From the NCBI GenBank assembly GCA_902796985.1, contig CADBRC010000225.1:1-6807 (forward strand): a stretch of 6,807 nucleotides of DNA, written 5' to 3'. Numbering within the stretch: the stretch's first letter is position 1; every line of letters begins with the position of its first letter. Positions 1 through 3,939 of this stretch are shown here, one piece after another. Made by a program: the position numbers and the translations under genes. A model generated the notes under the pieces. That model was given only the letters and a program-made list of their open reading frames with translations, had not been told where the DNA came from and did not search any database. The DNA comes from an uncultured Spirochaetaceae bacterium (lineage in GTDB: Bacteria > Spirochaetota > Spirochaetia > Treponematales > Treponemataceae).

Positions 1-46
1 GGTATGACGCTACTCACCTGCTTGCGTCATATGTTTCACGTGAAAC
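1..46 (+). repeat. 46-bp direct repeat, copy 1 (hairpin + parS)
   Basis: It matches 445-490 at 44 of 46 positions; the differences are T/G at position 14 and C/T at position 18. Both differences lie in the hairpin loop, so stem and parS core are unchanged. Similarity continues a little further as ACATCG after a 2-nt insertion in this copy. The repeat may begin before the window edge. Confidence 0.9.
3..31 (+). repeat. Hairpin A (8-bp stem, 13-nt loop)
   Basis: TATGACGC (3-10) pairs perfectly with GCGTCATA (24-31) around the 13-nt loop TACTCACCTGCTT. The loop is a slightly diverged version of the one in hairpins D and E. It lies immediately left of parS site 1. There is no T run, so it is not a typical terminator. 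Confidence 0.8.
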
Positions 47-47
47 T
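32..47. promoter_or_regulatory. parS site 1 (15/16 match)
   Basis: TGTTTCACGTGAAACT matches the parS consensus at 15 of 16 positions; only the last base differs. That base is also the first base of the DUF3781 stop codon read on the minus strand. The site abuts the hairpin at 3-31 in the same arrangement as site 2, 444 bp away. Confidence 0.8.
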
Positions 48-307
48 TACATCGCAAGGGGGTGCGCGGTGATGATCGTGTAGCTGCTGGCGTTGACGGT
101 GATGACGCAGCCGTCAACCGTCACGTACCAGTTCTTTCCCTGCCTGACTATGGAGGCTGCCGCGTCGAGTATCCGCGACTTGCACCATTCCACTGCGTCT
201 ACGTCTCCGAGCGAGAGGTTCTTCCGTATGCGGTCGGCACCCATCGGGGTCGTGTGGATTTTGCTGATGTTGTCAAGGAGGGGTTGTTTGTTGTCAGTGC
301 TGTTCAT
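47..307 (-). CDS. DUF3781 family protein (86 aa)
   Basis: Small protein that I recognise as DUF3781, a family of unknown function. Family-like stretches are LLDNISKIHTTPMGADRIRKN (residues 10-30, helical), AVEWCKSRIL (38-47) and the C-terminal GKNWYVTVDGCVITVNA followed by SYTIITAH (57-82). The last part should form beta strands around conserved Trp60 and Cys67. No signal peptide or membrane segment is visible. I chose ATG at 307 because the family homology begins just after it; an in-frame GTG at 391 would add 28 residues that look like translated repeat DNA. No Shine-Dalgarno precedes the ATG, and a possible extended -10 lies only 7 nt upstream, so the mRNA may be leaderless. The stop codon abuts the parS palindrome at 32-47, and the last codons lie in repeat-like sequence. 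The gene points away from its + strand neighbours and is enclosed by 46-bp direct repeats. Family assignment is fairly sure; function is unknown. Confidence 0.85.
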   Translation of the reverse strand: MNSTDNKQPLLDNISKIHTTPMGADRIRKNLSLGDVDAVEWCKSRILDAAASIVRQGKNWYVTVDGCVITVNASSYTIITAHPLAM

Positions 308-314
308 ACAAGGA

Positions 315-343
315 ACGATAGCAGAATTGCCGGGGCTTCGCAA
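315..343 (-). promoter_or_regulatory. Putative promoter of the DUF3781 gene
   Basis: On the minus strand: TTGCGA (343-338), a 17-nt spacer ending in TGC, then TATCGT (320-315). The -10 ends 7 nt before ATG 307, so transcription would begin at or next to the start codon. The -35 is only a 4/6 match. Confidence 0.4.
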
Positions 344-348
344 GTGCG
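339..348 (-). repeat. Isolated inverted loop element CGCACTTGCG
   Basis: On the minus strand this reads CGCACTTGCG, the shared loop core of the hairpin family, but no outer stem surrounds it. Its TTGCGA (338-343, minus strand) falls where the -35 box of the DUF3781 gene would be expected. Confidence 0.5.
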
Positions 349-381
349 TTCGGGTGAGTCTCCTTCCCTGATAAGGCACAT

Positions 382-400
382 CGCTACGCACTTGCTAGCG
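382..400 (+). repeat. Hairpin C (diverged member, loop CGCACTTGC)
   Basis: CGCTA (382-386) pairs with TAGCG (396-400) around CGCACTTGC. Aligned to the other members, the loop would be TACGCACTTGCTA with only a 3-bp CGC/GCG stem, so the outer stem has decayed or never formed. Confidence 0.55.
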
Positions 401-408
401 CGTCCTCC

Positions 409-441
409 GGCACACGGTTGCGCACTTGCTTACCGTGTGCC
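409..441 (+). repeat. Hairpin D (10-bp stem, 13-nt loop)
   Basis: GGCACACGGT (409-418) pairs perfectly with ACCGTGTGCC (432-441) around TGCGCACTTGCTT. The stem sequence is unrelated to that of hairpin E, yet the loops differ by a single base. This points to selection on, or mobility of, a stem-loop form rather than simple duplication. Confidence 0.85.
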
Positions 442-444
442 TTC

Positions 445-490
445 GGTATGACGCTACGCACTTGCTTGCGTCATATGTTTCACGTGAAAC
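445..490 (+). repeat. 46-bp direct repeat, copy 2 (hairpin + parS)
   Basis: Partner of copy 1 at the other side of the DUF3781 gene, 444 bp away. Recombination between the two copies would remove the DUF3781 gene and leave one hairpin-parS unit. Confidence 0.9.
447..475 (+). repeat. Hairpin E (8-bp stem, 13-nt loop)
   Basis: TATGACGC (447-454) and GCGTCATA (468-475) flank TACGCACTTGCTT. The stem is identical to hairpin A and the loop nearly identical to hairpin D. It is followed without a gap by parS site 2. Confidence 0.85.
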
Positions 491-491
491 A
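476..491. promoter_or_regulatory. parS site 2 (perfect ParB-binding consensus)
   Basis: TGTTTCACGTGAAACA, a perfect 16-bp palindrome identical to the chromosomal parS consensus bound by ParB/Spo0J. ParB loads here as a CTP-dependent clamp, spreads along DNA and recruits SMC for origin segregation. The site directly abuts the hairpin at 447-475. Confidence 0.85.
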
Positions 492-519
492 CATCGTGTG
501 AGCAGTGCGCAGCACGATG
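492..519 (-). repeat. Hairpin F (inverted member, 7-bp stem)
   Basis: CATCGTG (492-498) pairs with CACGATG (513-519). Read on the minus strand the 14-nt loop contains TGCGCACTGCT, which is the common loop minus one T. It sits on the other side of parS site 2, in opposite orientation to hairpin E. A decayed counterpart may lie at about 50-70 beside parS site 1. Confidence 0.6.
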
Positions 520-653
520 CCTCATCAGGGGGAAAATTCAGAACAATTACCGAACATTCCTTAGCATTGCTGTCCGGGAGGGGGAATTCCGGGCTGGATT
601 CCCATCCGTTCGGCCTTGTTTGGGCCATTCGACCGGGGATTCGTTTGTGCCCG

Positions 654-682
654 TAGGCAAGGAGGGGGAAATGTGCTAGGCT
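654..682 (+). promoter_or_regulatory. Putative promoter of the YunG-like / hydrolase unit
   Basis: TAGGCA (654-659), a 17-nt spacer ending in TGC, and TAGGCT (677-682) as an extended -10. Both hexamers are imperfect. Transcription would begin near 689, just at the GGAGGT ribosome binding site. Confidence 0.3.
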
Positions 683-701
683 GGAGGCGGAGGTATCCGA
701 T

Positions 702-1133
702 ATGGAATATCGTTTTTATGGATGGGAGGCGGCTTCCTGCGCCCCTTCCGATGCCGCGTTTGCAAAAATCCGCGACCCGAGGGCCCTGTACGATCTGCTT
801 TGCGGAATCTGGTGCGCGGATACCTGCGCCCCCCGGATGCGGCAGGACTGGACGCCGGAGAACAGGACGCTGGGGCAGTGCTCCATTACGGCTTTCCTCG
901 CGCAGGACATATTCGGCGGGAAGGTGTACGGCATTCCGCGCGAGGGAGGGAACTTCCACTGCTACAACGTGGTCGGGGACTGCGTGTTCGATTTGACAAG
1001 CGAGCAGTTCGGCGATGAAAAGCTGTGCTACGAGGGCAACCCCGAGCAGTCGCGCGAAGTTCACTTTGCCAAAGAAGAAAAGCGCCTCCGCTACGAATAC
1101 CTGAAGGCGGAGCTGCTGAAAGCCCTCCGCTGA
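702..1133 (+). CDS. YunG-like protein (143 aa)
   Basis: Cytoplasmic protein resembling the YunG family, whose biochemical role I do not know. The core is WCADTCAPRMR (residues 37-47), TLGQCSITAFLAQDIFGGKVY (56-76), NFHCYNVVGDCVFDLTSEQF (84-103) and NPEQSREVHF (113-122), then a charged C-terminal helix. The order GQC (Cys60), H86 and D97 resembles the Cys-His-Asp layout of papain- or transglutaminase-like folds; this is inference from spacing only. The first 25 residues are less family-like. ATG 702 is supported by GGAGGT at 689-694, seven bases upstream. A candidate promoter lies just before it. The alpha/beta hydrolase begins 3 nt after the stop codon, so the two are probably co-transcribed and perhaps translationally coupled. 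The gene is intact and of ordinary length for such proteins. Confidence 0.82.
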   Translation: MEYRFYGWEAASCAPSDAAFAKIRDPRALYDLLCGIWCADTCAPRMRQDWTPENRTLGQCSITAFLAQDIFGGKVYGIPREGGNFHCYNVVGDCVFDLTSEQFGDEKLCYEGNPEQSREVHFAKEEKRLRYEYLKAELLKALR

Positions 1134-1136
1134 GCC

Positions 1137-1889
1137 ATGAAGGTCAGGGAATACGGATCGGGCAGCGCGAGGCAGATAGTCCTCCTGCACGGGGGCGGGC
1201 TTTCCTGGTGGAACTACCGCGACGAGGCGGAACTGCTTCAGAAATCGTTTCACGTGATTCTTCCCGTCCTGGACGGGCACGCGGGGAGCGGGAAGCCCTT
1301 TACTTCTATAGAAGACAATGCCGCGGAAATCGTGGATTTCATCGGCCGGGAACTGGGCGGCTCCGTTGACCTGATCGGGGGCCTGTCCCTCGGCGCTCAG
1401 GTTCTTCTGGAAATCCTTTCCATGCGGGGGGACATCTGCCGCTGTGCGCTTGTGGAAAGCGCGTGCGCCGTGCCGTCGGCCCTTACCGCCGCCCTGACGG
1501 GACCCGCACTCGGCATGAGCTACGGCCTGATACGGAACAGGGCTTTTGCGAGGGTCCAGTTCAGATCCCTGCACATCAGGGAGGATCTGTTCGCTGACTA
1601 TTACAGGGACAGCTGCCTGATTTCCCGGGAAGACATGACGGCCTTCCTGCGGGCAAGCTCCGTCTATCAGCCGAAGGACCCGCTCCGGGATTGCCGGGCC
1701 AGGGTGCAGGTCCTCGCCGGGGGCAAGGAGGGAACTCGGATGCTCCGGTCTGCGGAGCTGATCCACGGAATGATTCCGGGAAGCACCCTTGAGATCCTGC
1801 CCGGCTTCCGGCACGGGGACCTTTCCCTGAACCGCCCTGCCGGATACGCGGCGCGGATACGGGGCATGCTGGAAAGAATCGACTTATAA
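1137..1889 (+). CDS. alpha/beta-fold hydrolase (250 aa)
   Basis: Predicted soluble serine hydrolase of the alpha/beta superfamily (esterase/lipase-like); the substrate cannot be read from the sequence. Visible elements: strand plus oxyanion loop VLLHGGGLSWW (residues 15-25), FHVILPVLDGHAGSG (38-52), nucleophile elbow GLSLG (82-86, Ser84), a variable cap region at about 110-180, VQVLAGGKE (190-198), where the acidic triad member normally follows the strand, and GFRHGDLSL (223-231) with His226 as the likely catalytic base. GKE in place of a clear Asp makes the acid residue uncertain. The start lies 3 nt after the YunG-like stop with no clear Shine-Dalgarno, so translation may depend on coupling. 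No convincing terminator follows in the AT-rich stretch after the stop. Superfamily is certain; specific function is open. Confidence 0.9.
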   Translation: MKVREYGSGSARQIVLLHGGGLSWWNYRDEAELLQKSFHVILPVLDGHAGSGKPFTSIEDNAAEIVDFIGRELGGSVDLIGGLSLGAQVLLEILSMRGDICRCALVESACAVPSALTAALTGPALGMSYGLIRNRAFARVQFRSLHIREDLFADYYRDSCLISREDMTAFLRASSVYQPKDPLRDCRARVQVLAGGKEGTRMLRSAELIHGMIPGSTLEILPGFRHGDLSLNRPAGYAARIRGMLERIDL

Positions 1890-1953
1890 ATCATTGTAAT
1901 ATATATACTTAGAGTAAAACAGGCAGCCCCCGGAGGGAAGTAAGGATTCCTGC

Positions 1954-1982
1954 TTGAGAAAAACGGAAAATCGTGCTATAAA
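1954..1982 (+). promoter_or_regulatory. Strong putative promoter of the PAP2-GNAT-C_GCAxxG operon
   Basis: TTGAGA (1954-1959), exactly 17 nt, then TATAAA (1977-1982) preceded by TGC. Both hexamers match the vegetative sigma consensus at five of six positions and the -10 is extended. Transcription should start near 1989, giving a leader of about 66 nt. Confidence 0.7.
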
Positions 1983-1999
1983 GGAAGAAATTGTTTACC

Positions 2000-2036
2000 C
2001 AGGGCCGGAGCGGTTCTACGGCAACCGGTTGACCTG
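2000..2036 (+). promoter_or_regulatory. Structured 5' leader of the PAP2 gene
   Basis: CAGG (2000-2003) can pair with CCTG (2033-2036) and CCGG (2005-2008) with CCGG (2025-2028). A mutually exclusive hairpin joins CGGTT (2011-2015) and AACCG (2023-2027) around CTACGGC. I could not match it to a known riboswitch class. The ribosome binding site lies just downstream at 2047-2052. Confidence 0.35.
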
Positions 2037-2054
2037 AAAGGAAACGAAGAGGAT

Positions 2055-2780
2055 ATGACGAGAAAAAAGTTTTTATGCCTGGCAGGGGTACTGCTTGCCG
2101 GCTGTGCCCTCATGTGTGTGGCGTTCATCGTGGAGAAGAGACTTCCTAAAACCGAATGGGACGGCGAACAGTACCGGATTGAGGAAGTGAACGTTCTGGA
2201 TGCAAAGTTCGCCCGCCCCTACAGCAAGCTGCGGGATGACGTGGGGACGGTCCTTGTGCTCGCCACGAACGCTGCGGCATACTGCATGGCGGTTCTGCTC
2301 ATCGGCCTGAAGACAGGGGACAGGAAGCAGTCCCTCAAAATGATGGTGTTCGACTCGTTCACGTACGGCGAGTGCTGCCTGTATACCAGCGGTCTGTATC
2401 ACCTCCTGAAAATCTGCGTGATGCGGATACGCCCCTACATGTATTTTCCGGGTCCGAGCGAAAAGGGCATTGCGGAAGGGGACTTCTGCCTTTCATGGCC
2501 GAGCGGGCATTCCTCGCTGTCTATAATTGCGTTCTCCTTCATGCTCGGATGGTTCGCCGCCCGCTTCCCCCAGTCCAAACTCAGGAAACCCGCGCTCTGC
2601 GTCTTCCTCCTGATTGCCCTTTCCACGATGGCCATGCGCATGCTCAGCGGGAACCACTTCCTGACGGACGTCCTTTCCGGCGCGGCACTGGGCTTCCTTG
2701 TGACCACGGCGGTTTTCCGGGTGAACAACGCGATATGGGGCCGGGACGAGACGGAGGAGGCCCTGCATCCTGCGGGGTAA
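2055..2780 (+). CDS. PAP2 family phosphatase, membrane protein (241 aa)
   Basis: Integral membrane phosphatase of the type 2 phosphatidic acid phosphatase (PAP2) superfamily, which removes phosphate from lipid phosphates such as phosphatidate, undecaprenyl pyrophosphate or lipid A. All three signature blocks are visible: K119-x6-R126-P127; PSGH at 149-152; and R195-x5-H201-x3-D205. The usual Ser before that Arg is replaced by Met, while Arg, His and Asp are kept. Hydrophobic segments lie near residues 6-26, 63-85, 104-122, 153-170, 179-193 and 205-222. The N-terminus (MTRKKFLCLAGVLLAGC) fits a lipoprotein signal with lipobox LAGC and Cys17, but hydrophobicity continues past the Cys, so a plain membrane anchor is more likely. 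AAGAGG at 2047-2052 serves as ribosome binding site. A strong promoter and structured leader precede it. The GNAT gene follows immediately. The substrate is unknown. Confidence 0.92.
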   Translation: MTRKKFLCLAGVLLAGCALMCVAFIVEKRLPKTEWDGEQYRIEEVNVLDAKFARPYSKLRDDVGTVLVLATNAAAYCMAVLLIGLKTGDRKQSLKMMVFDSFTYGECCLYTSGLYHLLKICVMRIRPYMYFPGPSEKGIAEGDFCLSWPSGHSSLSIIAFSFMLGWFAARFPQSKLRKPALCVFLLIALSTMAMRMLSGNHFLTDVLSGAALGFLVTTAVFRVNNAIWGRDETEEALHPAG

Positions 2781-3326
2781 ATGATGGAGACTGAACGGCT
2801 TTTCCTGCGTGAAATGACGATGGCGGATTATGATGCCCTGTATGCGGTTCTGACGGATTCAAGCATCATGCAGCACTATCCGTATGCGTTTGACGGAGAG
2901 CGCGTGCGCGGCTGGATTGAGCGGAACATGACGCGGTATGCGGAATACGGATTCGGTCTGTGGGCGGTCTGCCTGAAGGAAAGCGGCGAAATGATCGGCG
3001 ACTGCGGTCTGACGCTCCAGAACATCGATGGCGCGCTGCTTCCGGAAATCGGCTACCACATCCGGAAGGACGTTCAGCGCAGGGGCTTTGCAAAGGAAGC
3101 TGCTGCGGCGGTGCGCGACTGGGCTTTTTTGAACACGGACTATCCGGCATTGTATTCGTACTGCAAATATACAAACCTGCCTTCCTTCAGGACAGCCGAA
3201 GCCATCGGCATGCATTTTGACCGGGAATACCCTGACGAGGCAAACGGCATTACCCGCGTGTCGTGCATTACGCGGGCGGAATGGGAGGAAGGCCGGAAGA
3301 ATAAGGCATGGGGGGAAGGGGTATGA
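2781..3326 (+). CDS. GNAT family N-acetyltransferase (RimJ/RimL type, 181 aa)
   Basis: Acetyl-CoA-dependent N-acetyltransferase of the Acetyltransf_3 / RimJ-RimL type; the acceptor could be a protein N-terminus or a small amine. Seen in the sequence: N-terminal ETERLFLREMTMADYDAL (3-20), central strands AVCLKESGEMIGDCGL (62-77), EIGYHIRKD (89-97), acetyl-CoA loop Q99-R-R-G-F-A104, and the C-terminal block Y130-TNLPSFRTAEAIGM-H145. The start codon directly follows the PAP2 stop, and a second ATG comes next, so translation is probably coupled. The last four bases overlap the next gene (ATGA). The C-terminus is odd: bases 3217-3292 (about residues 147-171) recur exactly at 3815-3890, so the final RKNKAWGEGV may be a newly acquired tail. 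All core motifs are intact and the protein is probably active. Confidence 0.9.
   Translation: MMETERLFLREMTMADYDALYAVLTDSSIMQHYPYAFDGERVRGWIERNMTRYAEYGFGLWAVCLKESGEMIGDCGLTLQNIDGALLPEIGYHIRKDVQRRGFAKEAAAAVRDWAFLNTDYPALYSYCKYTNLPSFRTAEAIGMHFDREYPDEANGITRVSCITRAEWEEGRKNKAWGEGV
3217..3292 (+). repeat. 76-bp direct repeat, copy 1 (GNAT 3' region)
   Basis: Exact match to 3815-3890, offset 598 bp, with no mismatch. It encodes the part from DREYPDEANG to about AEWEEG of the GNAT protein, near its C-terminus. Confidence 0.95.
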
Positions 3327-3799
3327 CGCATAAGGAAAAGGCGCTGGATTATTTTGCCAGGGGCTATCACTGTTCGCAGTCGGTTCTGGCGGCGTTCGCG
3401 GATGAATGCGGCCTGACGGAAACGCAGGCGCTGAAACTGGGCGGCTGCTTCGGAAGCGGAATGCGGAAGGGGGAAGTGTGCGGGGCCTGCACGGGGGCGC
3501 TGATGGTCCTCGGCGCGCTCTACGGCCAGTACGACAAGTCCGATCCTGAAAGCAAACTGCTTGCAGACGCCGTGAACGACGAGATGATGGACGGATTCAA
3601 AAAGCTGTCTGTTTCCGGCACCGGCACCGGCTCTGGCTCCGGCTCCGGCACCTACATCTGCAACGACCTGCTCGGCTGCGACATAACGACTGCGGAGGGC
3701 GTACAGGAAGCCCGGAACAGGAAGCTCTTCACCGAGCTCTGCCCTACGCTGGTTGCGAATGCGGTTGACCTTCTGGAAGGGATAATCAGCCGGCATTGA
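3323..3799 (+). CDS. C_GCAxxG_C_C family redox-type protein (158 aa)
   Basis: Member of the C_GCAxxG_C_C family, small cysteine-rich proteins thought to be redox-active or to bind a metal cofactor; no exact function is known to me. Diagnostic parts: YHCSQSVLAAF (residues 15-25, Cys17), GGCFGSGMRKGEVCGACTGALMVLG (40-64, Cys42, Cys53, Cys56), CNDLLGCDI (113-121) and the C-terminal Cys140 in ELCPTLVANAVDLLE. ATG 3323 is preferred to ATG 3308: it overlaps the GNAT stop as ATGA, GGGGGAAGGGG at 3310-3320 lies just upstream, and family homology begins there. Between the helix ending at about residue 97 and Cys113 the protein carries SGTGTGSGSGSGT, encoded by a 6-bp tandem repeat; relatives usually have only a short Asn-Gly-Ser-like turn there. 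The gene lies between two exact 76-bp repeats and could be lost by recombination. Confidence 0.88.
   Translation: MTHKEKALDYFARGYHCSQSVLAAFADECGLTETQALKLGGCFGSGMRKGEVCGACTGALMVLGALYGQYDKSDPESKLLADAVNDEMMDGFKKLSVSGTGTGSGSGSGTYICNDLLGCDITTAEGVQEARNRKLFTELCPTLVANAVDLLEGIISRH
3617..3652 (+). repeat. 6-bp tandem repeat (GGCACC/GGCTCC x6) inside the C_GCAxxG gene
   Basis: Six in-frame units: GGCACC, GGCACC, GGCTCT, GGCTCC, GGCTCC, GGCACC. They encode alternating Gly and Thr/Ser at residues 99-110. Because the unit is two codons long, gain or loss changes linker length without a frameshift. Confidence 0.92.
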
Positions 3800-3821
3800 C
3801 CGCCGCATTCGGCATTGACCG
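3791..3821 (+). repeat. 12-bp direct repeat at the duplication junction
   Basis: CGGCATTGACCG occurs at 3791-3802 and again at 3810-3821, separated by CCGCATT. The first copy contains the stop codon of the C_GCAxxG gene, and the second runs into the duplicated GNAT tail. This marks the likely breakpoint of the rearrangement. Confidence 0.8.
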
Positions 3822-3930
3822 GGAATACCCTGACGAGGCAAACGGCATTACCCGCGTGTCGTGCATTACGCGGGCGGAATGGGAGGAAGGTTTGGCGCTC
3901 ATATTGTACAGTCCGGAAAAAAAATGCTAA
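3815..3930 (+). pseudogene. Orphan GNAT 3' end (76-bp repeat copy 2 plus tail)
   Basis: Bases 3815-3890 repeat the GNAT 3' region exactly. The same reading frame stays open after the repeat, adding LALILYSPEKKC before TAA at 3928-3930. No start codon or N-terminal acetyltransferase part is attached, so this is a gene remnant. It may preserve the original GNAT C-terminus: joining at the repeats would give a 183-residue protein against the present 181. The TAA is also the start of the -10 box of the restriction gene. Confidence 0.75.
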
Positions 3931-3933
3931 AAT
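3904..3933 (+). promoter_or_regulatory. Putative leaderless promoter of the MmeI-like gene
   Basis: TTGTAC (3904-3909), an 18-nt spacer ending in TGC, and TAAAAT (3928-3933). TGTACA (3905-3910) would give 17 nt instead. Only six bases separate the -10 from ATG 3940, so transcription should start at the A of the start codon. There is no Shine-Dalgarno near the start. Confidence 0.6.
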
Positions 3934-3939
3934 ACCTGC

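Noticed and set aside
62..451. Plus-strand open frame of 129 codons across the DUF3781 gene and the hairpin cluster
   Set aside because: It overlaps the recognised DUF3781 gene on the other strand, runs through repeats and has no ribosome binding site or family resemblance.
376..519. CRISPR array
   Set aside because: The recurring CGCACTTGC element is short, unevenly spaced, present in both orientations and located in hairpin loops. There are no regular repeat-spacer units and no cas genes.
1..519. Integron attC sites around a gene cassette
   Set aside because: No GTTRRRY core with its complement is visible; the GTTTCAC-GTGAAAC palindrome is better explained as parS, and no integrase is seen.
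1246..1261. Third parS-like site (GTTTCACGTGA core)
   Set aside because: Only 12 of 16 positions match and the palindrome is broken on the right side. The bases encode the ordinary hydrolase segment SFHVIL, so chance is the simpler explanation.
561..1814. Long minus-strand open frame (417 codons) opposite the YunG-like and hydrolase genes
   Set aside because: It spans two well-supported genes antisense, its translation resembles no family, and long antisense frames are common in GC-rich coding DNA.
1890..1953. Rho-independent terminator after the hydrolase gene
   Set aside because: The AT-rich stretch and the weak AGGCAG/CTGCTT pairing give neither a strong stem nor a T run.
2000..2045. Known riboswitch (TPP, SAM-I, preQ1 or guanidine-I) before the PAP2 gene
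   Set aside because: Short fragments such as GGCAACC or GACCTGA recall these classes, but none of the full conserved cores is present.
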